Source: an uncultured Bacilli bacterium (GTDB lineage: Bacteria > Bacillota_I > Bacilli_A > RF39 > UBA660). Taken from it: 6,508 bases of DNA. The notes beneath the pieces were generated by a model. The model ran no database searches. It was not told where the DNA came from and saw nothing but the letters and a program-made list of their open reading frames with translations. The stretch is from assembly GCA_934102255.1 (NCBI GenBank), contig CAKOSN010000056.1, positions 1-6,508 of the forward strand, in the 5' to 3' direction. The stretch's first letter is position 1; every line of letters begins with the position of its first letter. Shown piece by piece: positions 1 to 4,985 of this stretch. The position numbers and the translations under genes are program-made.

Positions 1-2
1 CA

Positions 3-161
3 AATTTAAGGTTTTTGCTCTTTTTATTTATTTATAAGCATTTGTCTTTGAAATCTCCACACTTTGGAAACACTATCGATAATGCTTTTGTAGAAGATAC
101 TAACAATATAAACAATGGCTATCCAATATTAAAATGGCAAGCTGAAAGAGAGAATAATTAA
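3..161 (+). CDS. C-terminal fragment of a cell-surface/wall protein (5' part outside the window)
   Basis: This frame is open from the window edge to TAA at 159-161. From about base 45 it reads SLKSPHFGNTIDNAF, then EDTNNINNGYPILKWQ and a short charged tail. From memory, NNGYPILKWQ close to the stop is a common C-terminal signature of repeat-rich secreted proteins in Clostridia and Mollicutes-like gut bacteria, so I read this as the end of such a protein. The first 14 codons (NLRFLLFLFIYKHL) are hydrophobic and do not look like that family, so a frameshift or rearrangement near bases 35-45 is possible; the other two forward frames hit stops by base 37. The next gene starts one base after this stop, so the two are probably co-transcribed. 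No function can be assigned from 52 residues. Confidence 0.55.
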   Translation, partial: NLRFLLFLFIYKHLSLKSPHFGNTIDNAFVEDTNNINNGYPILKWQAERENN

Positions 162-162
162 T

Positions 163-1275
163 ATGAAAAAGAGATGTATGTTCATAATTTTTTTATTTCT
201 TATATGTGCTATTTTAATAGCGTTTAATCATAAAACTAAATACTTAGTTGATGAGCAATCAATAGCAACCTTCATTGATGGCTCTAAAAGCGATAGTTTT
301 CCTGAAAAAGGAACTGTTGCTTTTGAAAAAGCCGTTTGTGATGGAAGTGCAAATATTTATTGGGATAAAGATACATGGGGATTATACGTAACTAATTTAA
401 ATGAAAAAACTAAATGTAATTTATATTTTAAAACTTTAGAAAATGCAGTAACTAAGATAACTAATTTAGCTAGTATTGATACAGTTAATATAGCAACAGA
501 TGACCCAGATAATAATATAAGATATATAGGTGCTAATCCAAATAACTATGTTTATTTTAACTGTGATGACTATAATAATCAGACAAGTGATACTTGTGAA
601 AAATGGCGTATTATAGGTGTATTTAATAATGTCGAAAAAGAAGATGGAACTAAGGAAAATTTAATTAAAATAATTAAAGATGAAACTATTGGAAATATTG
701 CATGGAATACTAATATTGTAAATGATTGGAATAACTCCTCATTGCAAAGTTATTTGAACGAAGGAAAGTATTATTCATCTAGTTTAAAAACTAGTCAAAC
801 TCAAGATGCTATTGAAAAAGTTATTTGGAATATAGGTGGTAGTTCCAATTCAGAAGATGCTACTGCCGAAATATTTTATAAATCAGAACGTGGTACGGAA
901 GTTTATTCTGAACGTTCTACAACATGGCTTGGTAAAATTGCTCTAATGTATCCAAGTGATTATGGTTATGCTACTAGTGGTGGACAAATTAATACTAGAA
1001 AATCATGCTTAAATTCTTTTATGTCCAGTTGGAATAGTATGAATGAATGTTTTGAAAATGATTATTTATATAAATTATATTATCATCAATGGAGCTTAAC
1101 GCATTATGTACAATCCATGGGTGGAATATTTAGAATTTATAGAGGTGGTCATATTTCTTGGATTGGTGCTAAAGATGAAGGAAGCGGTGTACGACCAACC
1201 CTTTTTCTAAAATCTGACATATCTATTGGTGTAGGTGATGGAACTGAAGTTAATCCCTATCAACTAAACATTTAA
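163..1275 (+). CDS. Membrane-anchored surface protein with a DUF6273-like C-terminal domain
   Basis: Function unknown; probably an exported protein facing the cell wall or surroundings. Residues 1-4 are basic (MKKR) and residues 6-21 form one hydrophobic segment, acting as an uncleaved anchor or signal peptide. C15 is preceded by FLI rather than a lipobox, so a lipoprotein is unlikely. Residues 50-90 form a small module (KAVCDG...WGLYVTNL...CNLYFK) whose C59 and C85 could pair. Residues 120-370 form a domain starting YIGANPNNYVYFN, then WRIIGVF (148-154), LMYPSDYGYA (261-270), GVRPTLFLKS (342-351) and GDGTEVNPYQL (358-368). This order of W-x-I-x-G, SDY and RP-x-L motifs resembles DUF6273-type domains, which I associate with the formylglycine-enzyme/lectin-like fold by inference only. 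Two further cysteine pairs are possible (C134/C145, C282/C296). The ATG has a weak purine-rich SD (about 145-152, 10 nt upstream) and lies one base after the preceding stop. No separate promoter is evident. Confidence 0.85.
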   Translation: MKKRCMFIIFLFLICAILIAFNHKTKYLVDEQSIATFIDGSKSDSFPEKGTVAFEKAVCDGSANIYWDKDTWGLYVTNLNEKTKCNLYFKTLENAVTKITNLASIDTVNIATDDPDNNIRYIGANPNNYVYFNCDDYNNQTSDTCEKWRIIGVFNNVEKEDGTKENLIKIIKDETIGNIAWNTNIVNDWNNSSLQSYLNEGKYYSSSLKTSQTQDAIEKVIWNIGGSSNSEDATAEIFYKSERGTEVYSERSTTWLGKIALMYPSDYGYATSGGQINTRKSCLNSFMSSWNSMNECFENDYLYKLYYHQWSLTHYVQSMGGIFRIYRGGHISWIGAKDEGSGVRPTLFLKSDISIGVGDGTEVNPYQLNI

Positions 1276-1281
1276 AATAAT

Positions 1282-1321
1282 AAGTGATTACTAAGATTAA
1301 TTTCTTTCTAATCACTTTTTT
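1282..1321 (+). terminator. Intrinsic terminator of the surface-protein gene
   Basis: AAGTGATTA (1282-1290) pairs perfectly with TAATCACTT (1309-1317). Inside it, AAGA (1293-1296) can pair with TCTT (1303-1306) around a 6-nt loop, leaving only a two-base mismatch on each side between the helices. The stem ends in a run of T to 1321, with a second T run at 1325-1329. It begins 6 nt after the stop codon of the 370-residue protein, which separates that gene from the muramidase gene downstream. Confidence 0.85.
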
Positions 1322-1330
1322 AAATTTTTA

Positions 1331-1361
1331 TGTCAATAACTTTTTTTAATTTTTATTGACA
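1331..1361. promoter_or_regulatory. Inverted repeat over the -35 box: candidate operator
   Basis: TGTCAATAA (1331-1339) is the exact reverse complement of TTATTGACA (1353-1361), with a 13-nt T-rich spacer. The right arm contains the entire TTGACA -35 hexamer of the downstream promoter, so a dimeric protein bound here would compete with RNA polymerase. No T run follows it, so it is not simply a second terminator. The cognate regulator is not identifiable. It does not match the palindromes next to tetR. Confidence 0.5.
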
Positions 1362-1384
1362 CTATGAGAAAACTATTGTATAGT
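1356..1384 (+). promoter_or_regulatory. Sigma-A-type promoter of the GH25/LysM gene
   Basis: The -35 box is TTGACA (1356-1361, consensus), the spacer is 17 nt, and the -10 box is TATAGT (1379-1384, 5 of 6). Transcription should start near 1391, giving a leader of about 57 nt. It is the strongest-looking promoter in the window and sits directly after the terminator of the preceding gene. Confidence 0.85.
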
Positions 1385-1396
1385 AGCTAATCAGAA

Positions 1397-1424
1397 AAAG
1401 CAATTTTATATGTTATGTTGCTTT
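1397..1424 (+). promoter_or_regulatory. Leader hairpin upstream of the G-run ribosome binding site
   Basis: AAAGCAA (1397-1403) pairs with TTGCTTT (1418-1424), leaving a 14-nt loop. The hairpin lies just inside the predicted transcript and ends 7 nt before the Shine-Dalgarno region. It may only protect the 5' end of the mRNA. There is no match to a known riboswitch, and a 7-bp AU-rich stem could be chance. Confidence 0.3.
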
Positions 1425-1431
1425 AAATATT

Positions 1432-1440
1432 AGGGGGGGG
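1432..1440 (+). promoter_or_regulatory. Shine-Dalgarno made of a run of eight G (A followed by G8)
   Basis: A1432 followed by eight consecutive G (1433-1440) lies 7 nt before the ATG at 1448, separated by T and six A. AGG plus more G can pair with the anti-SD CCUCC in shifted registers, so it fixes the start at 1448. A G8 tract is striking in DNA this AT-rich and could slip during replication. Confidence 0.8.
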
Positions 1441-1447
1441 TAAAAAA

Positions 1448-3436
1448 ATGAATGAAGAAGAAAAAAGAGAATTTTTAGAAACTTTAAAAGTAAGAATAGC
1501 TGATTTAATTATGACTGGTTCGTTAGTACCAATTCCATTAGATATACTATTAAGATATGCTAAAGCAGGGGCTGATAAGAAAAATCATATTAATGATGCT
1601 GAAAATACATATGGTTATGATGAAAGACCAGTTTTGAATATAAATTCAAATAATTTTTATGTATTTAATATTAGTAATGCTACTGATTTAGTACTTGCTG
1701 ATGATTATGCTAAAAAGCTAGATAAAAAGGCAGATGAAAATATTGAAAATAGTAATGTTTCATATGCTTTAGTTTTACATACCAAGGCTTGTACTTTAGG
1801 AGAAATTTATAAAGATATTGATTTAGCTCAAGCTTTTTGTGAAAAGCATCGAGTAGAATTACCAATTTATTTATCAATAGATGAATTAATGGAAAATGAA
1901 AAGTTAGATACTAAACAAAAAGAAGAATTAGTTAGTGCTTTTATTAAAAAGTTTGATATGTCAAAAGGTTATTTGGGTATAAGTGGTACTGATTCTAATT
2001 TAGTAAAATTTAACGAATATGTTATGGATATTTCTGCTTATGATACTTACGTAATTCAAGATTCAGAAGAAATAAAATATACTGGTAGTCATAATATGAT
2101 AAAACATTTAGATGGTTCTATCACAGCGTCTGATTGGTTAGCTAATTCCATTGCAAATCAAAATTTAAATAAAAGTGAAAATTTAGTTTATTCTGCAGTA
2201 TATACAATGCAGGATAATGAAGATCTTAATGCTGTTGCTCTTAAATTTGGCTTAAGTGTAAATGATTTGAAGAAATATAATAATTTGAAAAAAGATGTTG
2301 GAGCTGGTGATAAAATTTTAATACCAAATCTTTATGTAACTGTTAATCCAACAACTAATGAAAAGTCATTTACTTATGCTGTGGCATCAGGAATTGATAT
2401 TAGTCTTTATCAGGATAATAATAATTGGGAAATGATAGCTGAAAAATCAGATTTTGTTATCTTAAGAGTTTCTAGTGCTTGCTTAACTAAAAATGATGCA
2501 TCACTAGAAGAAAAGCTGTTAGAAGTTAAAAAAATTGATAAACCATTAGGATTATATTTTTGCATTGAGGGAAATACACCACTTGATACAGCTACTTTTG
2601 AAGAAAGATTTGAGGCCAATATTAATTATTTTGAAGGATTATGCGAAAAGAATAATCTTACTATAAATAAGGGAAATACACCATTATTTATTGATATTGA
2701 AGCCTTTGATTCTAATACTAATCATTTAGAAATTATGCGCTCAGCAACTAGAATTGCTACCGAAAAAGGATATTCTAAAGTAGGCCTTTATGCCAATACT
2801 TCTGTAACGAAGGCAATAAGTCAAGAATATAAAAATCTTGGTAGTTCTCTTGCTAATGAAAATACAATATTGTGGTTAGCTGGTGGTCCTAAATATTTGA
2901 CTAGTTCATATGTTTCTGAGGCTAAAGCTAAGAGAGCAGAGGAAAATAATATTAAAATACAAAATAATGAAGAAACTAATAAAGCTCCGATTGGTCAAGA
3001 GATAGGCTTTGAAGTAGACAATCTAGAAGAATTAGAAAATACTGCTGTTGAAGGTGTTGTTCCGGTTATGTTACAAGTTACCAACGCTGCTAATAATACC
3101 GGTTCAACAAATAGTGATGGTTTATGTGATTATAATTATTTATATAATGATACATTATTTGGTGATGATTCTTTTGGAGAAAGTCCAGATGCTAACCCAA
3201 ATACTATTGAATCAACTATTAGACCTGTTGATGATTACAAAAATCCAATTAATGTGGGTCTTGCATTTTGTAATAATCCTGAAGTTCCTCTTTTAGTAGG
3301 ATGTCTTGTCTTTGTCTTCTTAAATGCACAAAAGAAGAAGGCTAATAAAATTATTGAGTCGTATGGAATGAAACCTTTGACAAAAATTATTAAAGAGATT
3401 CCAGCAAAAGCTTTAAAAAGAACAAGAAAACTATAA
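1448..3436 (+). CDS. Cell-wall hydrolase: degenerate GH25-like domain, LysM, GH25 muramidase, C-terminal hydrophobic segment
   Basis: Predicted N-acetylmuramidase (lysozyme-type, GH25) cutting the peptidoglycan glycan backbone. The catalytic domain spans about 313-570: GIDIS (D317), SDFVILRVS (334-342), PLGLYF (366-371), PLFIDIE with D416 and E418, GLYAN (446-450), LWLAGG (475-480) and CDYN with D561. These match the Asp, DxE and late D-x-N positions of GH25. Residues 251-297 resemble LysM, a peptidoglycan-binding module (YTMQDNEDLNAVALKFGLS ... LKKYNNL ... GDKILIPN). Residues 68-215 repeat the GH25 layout but lack the catalytic residues (N74, S143, D145), so this copy is probably inactive. 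The N-terminus is acidic and helical (MNEEEKREFLETLK), with no signal peptide. Residues 614-625 are hydrophobic and followed by basic residues (KKK, KALKRTRK), a possible membrane tail. The gene has its own promoter and terminator and sits alone. The hydrolase call is firm, the topology is not; a phage or conjugative origin is possible but has no local support. Confidence 0.88.
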   Translation: MNEEEKREFLETLKVRIADLIMTGSLVPIPLDILLRYAKAGADKKNHINDAENTYGYDERPVLNINSNNFYVFNISNATDLVLADDYAKKLDKKADENIENSNVSYALVLHTKACTLGEIYKDIDLAQAFCEKHRVELPIYLSIDELMENEKLDTKQKEELVSAFIKKFDMSKGYLGISGTDSNLVKFNEYVMDISAYDTYVIQDSEEIKYTGSHNMIKHLDGSITASDWLANSIANQNLNKSENLVYSAVYTMQDNEDLNAVALKFGLSVNDLKKYNNLKKDVGAGDKILIPNLYVTVNPTTNEKSFTYAVASGIDISLYQDNNNWEMIAEKSDFVILRVSSACLTKNDASLEEKLLEVKKIDKPLGLYFCIEGNTPLDTATFEERFEANINYFEGLCEKNNLTINKGNTPLFIDIEAFDSNTNHLEIMRSATRIATEKGYSKVGLYANTSVTKAISQEYKNLGSSLANENTILWLAGGPKYLTSSYVSEAKAKRAEENNIKIQNNEETNKAPIGQEIGFEVDNLEELENTAVEGVVPVMLQVTNAANNTGSTNSDGLCDYNYLYNDTLFGDDSFGESPDANPNTIESTIRPVDDYKNPINVGLAFCNNPEVPLLVGCLVFVFLNAQKKKANKIIESYGMKPLTKIIKEIPAKALKRTRKL

Positions 3437-3450
3437 TTTAAAGTGAAAAT

Positions 3451-3485
3451 AAAAATAGTTAGATTTAAATGTCTAGCTATTTTTT
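3451..3485. terminator. Bidirectional terminator between converging genes
   Basis: AAAAATAG (3451-3458) pairs perfectly with CTATTTTT (3477-3484). The stem continues through a G-U pair into TAGA/TCTA (3460-3463 with 3472-3475), with a 6-8 nt loop. The A run on the left and T run on the right make it a terminator in both directions. It ends the muramidase transcript 15 nt after its stop and overlaps the last codons and TAG stop (3473-3475) of the minus-strand tetR gene. Confidence 0.85.
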
Positions 3486-4078
3486 AAAATATTTATAATT
3501 GTTCTAATAACGATATCTTCCATTTTCGAATAATCAAGACTTTCATGTTTATGATAACATTCTTCATGAGCTAAATTATCAATTAGATTAACAATTAAAT
3601 GCATTTTTTCTTTTAAACCATTATCATCATAACCATTATTTTTAAATAAGAGGTATAGTTTATTAGAAAAGTCTATTTCTTGTTTTTTAAATATGTTCTC
3701 AATATCACTATCTAAGTGCTCCATGGCTGTTATTTCTTGATGAGCTTTGGAAGATGATGTATGTTGTTTTTTATTAGTAGCAATTATCTTTTGAAAGAAT
3801 TGGTATAAATTATTGGGTAACTTAGCATTTTCATCTATTAATGAAAATATAGGAAACATAATATCTTCGGAATATTTATTAATACCAGCAATAAATATTT
3901 CTTTTTTATCTTGAAAATATTGATAAATAATACCGGTAGAAACCCCAGCATACTTAGCAATTTCTGGAGTATTAGTTTTATAGTAACCATTGTTACACAT
4001 AAGTTCAAAGCCTTTAGCAATTATTTTATCTCTTGTTTCGATTGATCTTTTTTGAGTAGGTATTCTTGTTATAGCCAT
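3473..4078 (-). CDS. TetR-family transcriptional repressor
   Basis: A 201-residue regulator, the usual TetR length. The N-terminal DNA-binding domain is clear: RDKIIAKGFELMCNNGYYKT (16-35), then the helix-turn-helix TPEIAKYAGVSTGIIYQYF (37-55) and the following DKKEIF. The remaining all-helical part (about 65-201) would bind ligand and dimerise; its ligand cannot be read from sequence. It is divergent from the ABC ATPase gene across 195 bp holding two similar palindromes, one right after the transporter -10 box, so it most likely represses that transporter until an inducer binds, and may also control itself. ATG at 4078 is the only reasonable start, since an in-frame TAA lies at 4085-4087. 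No good SD sits at normal distance; the best candidate is 39-48 nt upstream, before a hairpin. The gene ends in the shared bidirectional terminator. Confidence 0.92.
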   Translation of the reverse strand: MAITRIPTQKRSIETRDKIIAKGFELMCNNGYYKTNTPEIAKYAGVSTGIIYQYFQDKKEIFIAGINKYSEDIMFPIFSLIDENAKLPNNLYQFFQKIIATNKKQHTSSSKAHQEITAMEHLDSDIENIFKKQEIDFSNKLYLLFKNNGYDDNGLKEKMHLIVNLIDNLAHEECYHKHESLDYSKMEDIVIRTIINILKNS

Positions 4079-4088
4079 ATATATTTAT

Positions 4089-4127
4089 AAACCGTCTTAG
4101 GTTTTAAAGACTGTTTTTCCTTTCTTT
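4089..4127 (-). promoter_or_regulatory. tetR leader: distant Shine-Dalgarno plus hairpin
   Basis: Read on the minus strand, AAAGAAAGGAA (about 4127-4117) is the only good SD-like sequence before tetR, but it is about 40 nt from the ATG. Between them, AAACAGTCTT (4116-4107) pairs with AAGACGGTTT (4098-4089) in 9 of 10 positions (one A-G mismatch) around an 8-nt loop. Folding would leave about 12 unpaired nt between SD and start codon. Alternatively this repeat is a protein-binding site, or the gene is simply translated weakly. Confidence 0.4.
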
Positions 4128-4143
4128 ATGTAATATAAGTTTA

Positions 4144-4172
4144 ATTATAAGCCTTATTTTTAAAATTAGCAA
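4144..4172 (-). promoter_or_regulatory. Promoter of tetR
   Basis: On the minus strand the -35 box is TTGCTA (4172-4167, 4 of 6) and the -10 box is TATAAT (4149-4144, consensus), with a 17-nt spacer. Transcription would begin near 4137, giving a leader of about 59 nt. A palindrome at 4174-4193 lies immediately upstream of the -35 box, where a bound repressor could interfere. Confidence 0.6.
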
Positions 4173-4173
4173 A

Positions 4174-4193
4174 CAATATGAAAGAAAATTCAT
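4174..4193. promoter_or_regulatory. Upstream operator-like palindrome (second copy)
   Basis: This site reads CAATAT, GAAAGAA, AA, TTCAT. It contains the inverted repeat ATGAA (4178-4182) and TTCAT (4189-4193) with a 6-nt spacer. The same words in the same order (CAATAT ... GAAAGAA .. TTCAT) occur at 4231-4255, with four extra bases there. It sits between the tetR -35 box and the ABC -35 box, so one bound dimer could affect both genes. It is a weaker palindrome than the downstream site. Confidence 0.45.
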
Positions 4194-4200
4194 GTTTTTG

Positions 4201-4230
4201 CTGACAGCTTAAAATTGCTAGAAGTATAAT
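4201..4230 (+). promoter_or_regulatory. Promoter of the ABC transporter genes
   Basis: The -35 box is CTGACA (4201-4206, 5 of 6), the spacer is 18 nt and the -10 box is TATAAT (4225-4230, consensus). The predicted start near 4237 falls inside the palindrome at 4231-4260. The leader is about 37 nt and ends in a good SD (AAGGGAGAG, 4262-4270). Confidence 0.8.
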
Positions 4231-4260
4231 CAATATATGTGAAAGAAGTTTCATATATTG
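4231..4260. promoter_or_regulatory. Probable TetR operator over the ABC transcription start
   Basis: CAATATATG (4231-4239) and CATATATTG (4252-4260) are exact reverse complements 12 nt apart. A shorter palindrome, TGAAA-GAAG-TTTCA (4240-4253), is nested in the centre. The 30-bp site starts directly after the -10 box and covers the transcription start, the standard place for a TetR repressor to block RNA polymerase, and the divergent neighbour is a TetR gene. Binding is inferred from sequence and context. Confidence 0.75.
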
Positions 4261-4273
4261 TAAGGGAGAGTAT

Positions 4274-4984
4274 ATGCAAGAGTTAATTAATTTTAAGAAT
4301 GTTAAAAAAACTTATGTAGTCGGGGATACAAAGTTTAATGCCCTAGACGGTGTCGATTTATCAATCAATAAGGGTGAGTTTGTGGTAATTTTAGGTCCTT
4401 CAGGTGCTGGTAAGTCCACACTTTTAAACTTACTTGGTGGTATGGATAAAGTAACAAGTGGTAAAATTACGGTTGCTGGTAAGGAAATATCTAAATATAA
4501 TGATAAAGAATTGACTAAGTATCGTGCGAGTGAAGTAGGATTTATTTTTCAATTTTATAATATCTTACCAACTTTAACAGTATTAGAAAATGTAGAGTTA
4601 GTTGATGATATTGCTAAAACTAATAAGAAACCTTTAGAGGTCTTAAAAGGTGTAGGTTTAGAAAGACATAAAAATAAATTTCCAAGTGAATTATCAGGTG
4701 GTGAACAACAAAGAGTATCGATAGCTAGAGCTATATATAAAGATCCAAGTATTATTTTAGCAGATGAACCTACGGGAGCTTTGGATTCGAAGACGGGTGT
4801 TGAAGTTTTAAAACTTTTAAAGAAACAGTGTGATGCCAATAACGGTGAAAATACAGTAGTCATTGTTACCCACAATTCTTTAATTGCTGAAATTGCGGAT
4901 AGAGTAATTCGTTTAAAAAATGGTAAAGTAGAATCTAATGAAATAAATAAAAAACCAAAGAGTATTGATGAAGTGGTGTGGTAA
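4274..4984 (+). CDS. ABC transporter ATP-binding protein, MacB/LolD (FtsE-like) type
   Basis: A 236-residue ATPase that would sit on the cytoplasmic side and drive the FtsX-type permease encoded next. All motifs are intact: Walker A GPSGAGKST (41-49), Q-loop at Q93 (IFQFYNILPTLTVLENV), signature LSGGEQQR (140-147), Walker B ILADEP (161-166) with catalytic E165, D-loop ALD (169-171) and H-loop H200 (VTHN). The SxGKI and EPTGALDS wording is typical of the MacB/LolD/BceA group, which moves peptides, lipoproteins or antimicrobials or transmits force rather than importing solutes. The 16-residue tail past VIRLKNGKV is basic then acidic. ATG at 4274 follows a strong SD (AAGGGAGAG). The gene follows a probable TetR operator and is separated from the permease by one base. 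The substrate cannot be determined; antimicrobial or bile export is a guess from the TetR pairing. Confidence 0.93.
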   Translation: MQELINFKNVKKTYVVGDTKFNALDGVDLSINKGEFVVILGPSGAGKSTLLNLLGGMDKVTSGKITVAGKEISKYNDKELTKYRASEVGFIFQFYNILPTLTVLENVELVDDIAKTNKKPLEVLKGVGLERHKNKFPSELSGGEQQRVSIARAIYKDPSIILADEPTGALDSKTGVEVLKLLKKQCDANNGENTVVIVTHNSLIAEIADRVIRLKNGKVESNEINKKPKSIDEVVW

Positions 4985-4985
4985 T

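Noticed and set aside
205..219. Possible lipoprotein cysteine (C15) in the 370-residue protein
   Set aside because: The residues before it are FLI, not a lipobox ending in G, A or S.
1308..1336. Divergent minus-strand promoter using TGTCAA (1331-1336) as its -35 box
   Set aside because: The -10 position at 17-nt spacing reads GATTAG, a poor match, and no minus-strand gene lies to the left.
2410..2619. 69-codon minus-strand open frame inside the GH25 domain
   Set aside because: It lies opposite conserved GH25 motifs, has no SD or promoter, and its composition is what the complement of AT-rich codons would give.
3048..3296. 82-codon plus-strand open frame overlapping the muramidase 3' end
   Set aside because: It is an out-of-frame shadow rich in I, L and M, as expected from AT-rich DNA, with no SD. 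The main frame carries the GH25 D-x-N motif here.
4089..4118. On the plus strand, the hairpin at 4089-4116 followed by T looks like a terminator
   Set aside because: No plus-strand gene ends here and most of the T run is inside the stem with only two T after it. It fits better as a tetR leader structure or binding site.
4555..4875. 106-codon open frame on the minus strand inside the ABC ATPase gene
   Set aside because: It lies opposite a gene with every ABC motif intact, has no SD or promoter and no recognisable domain.
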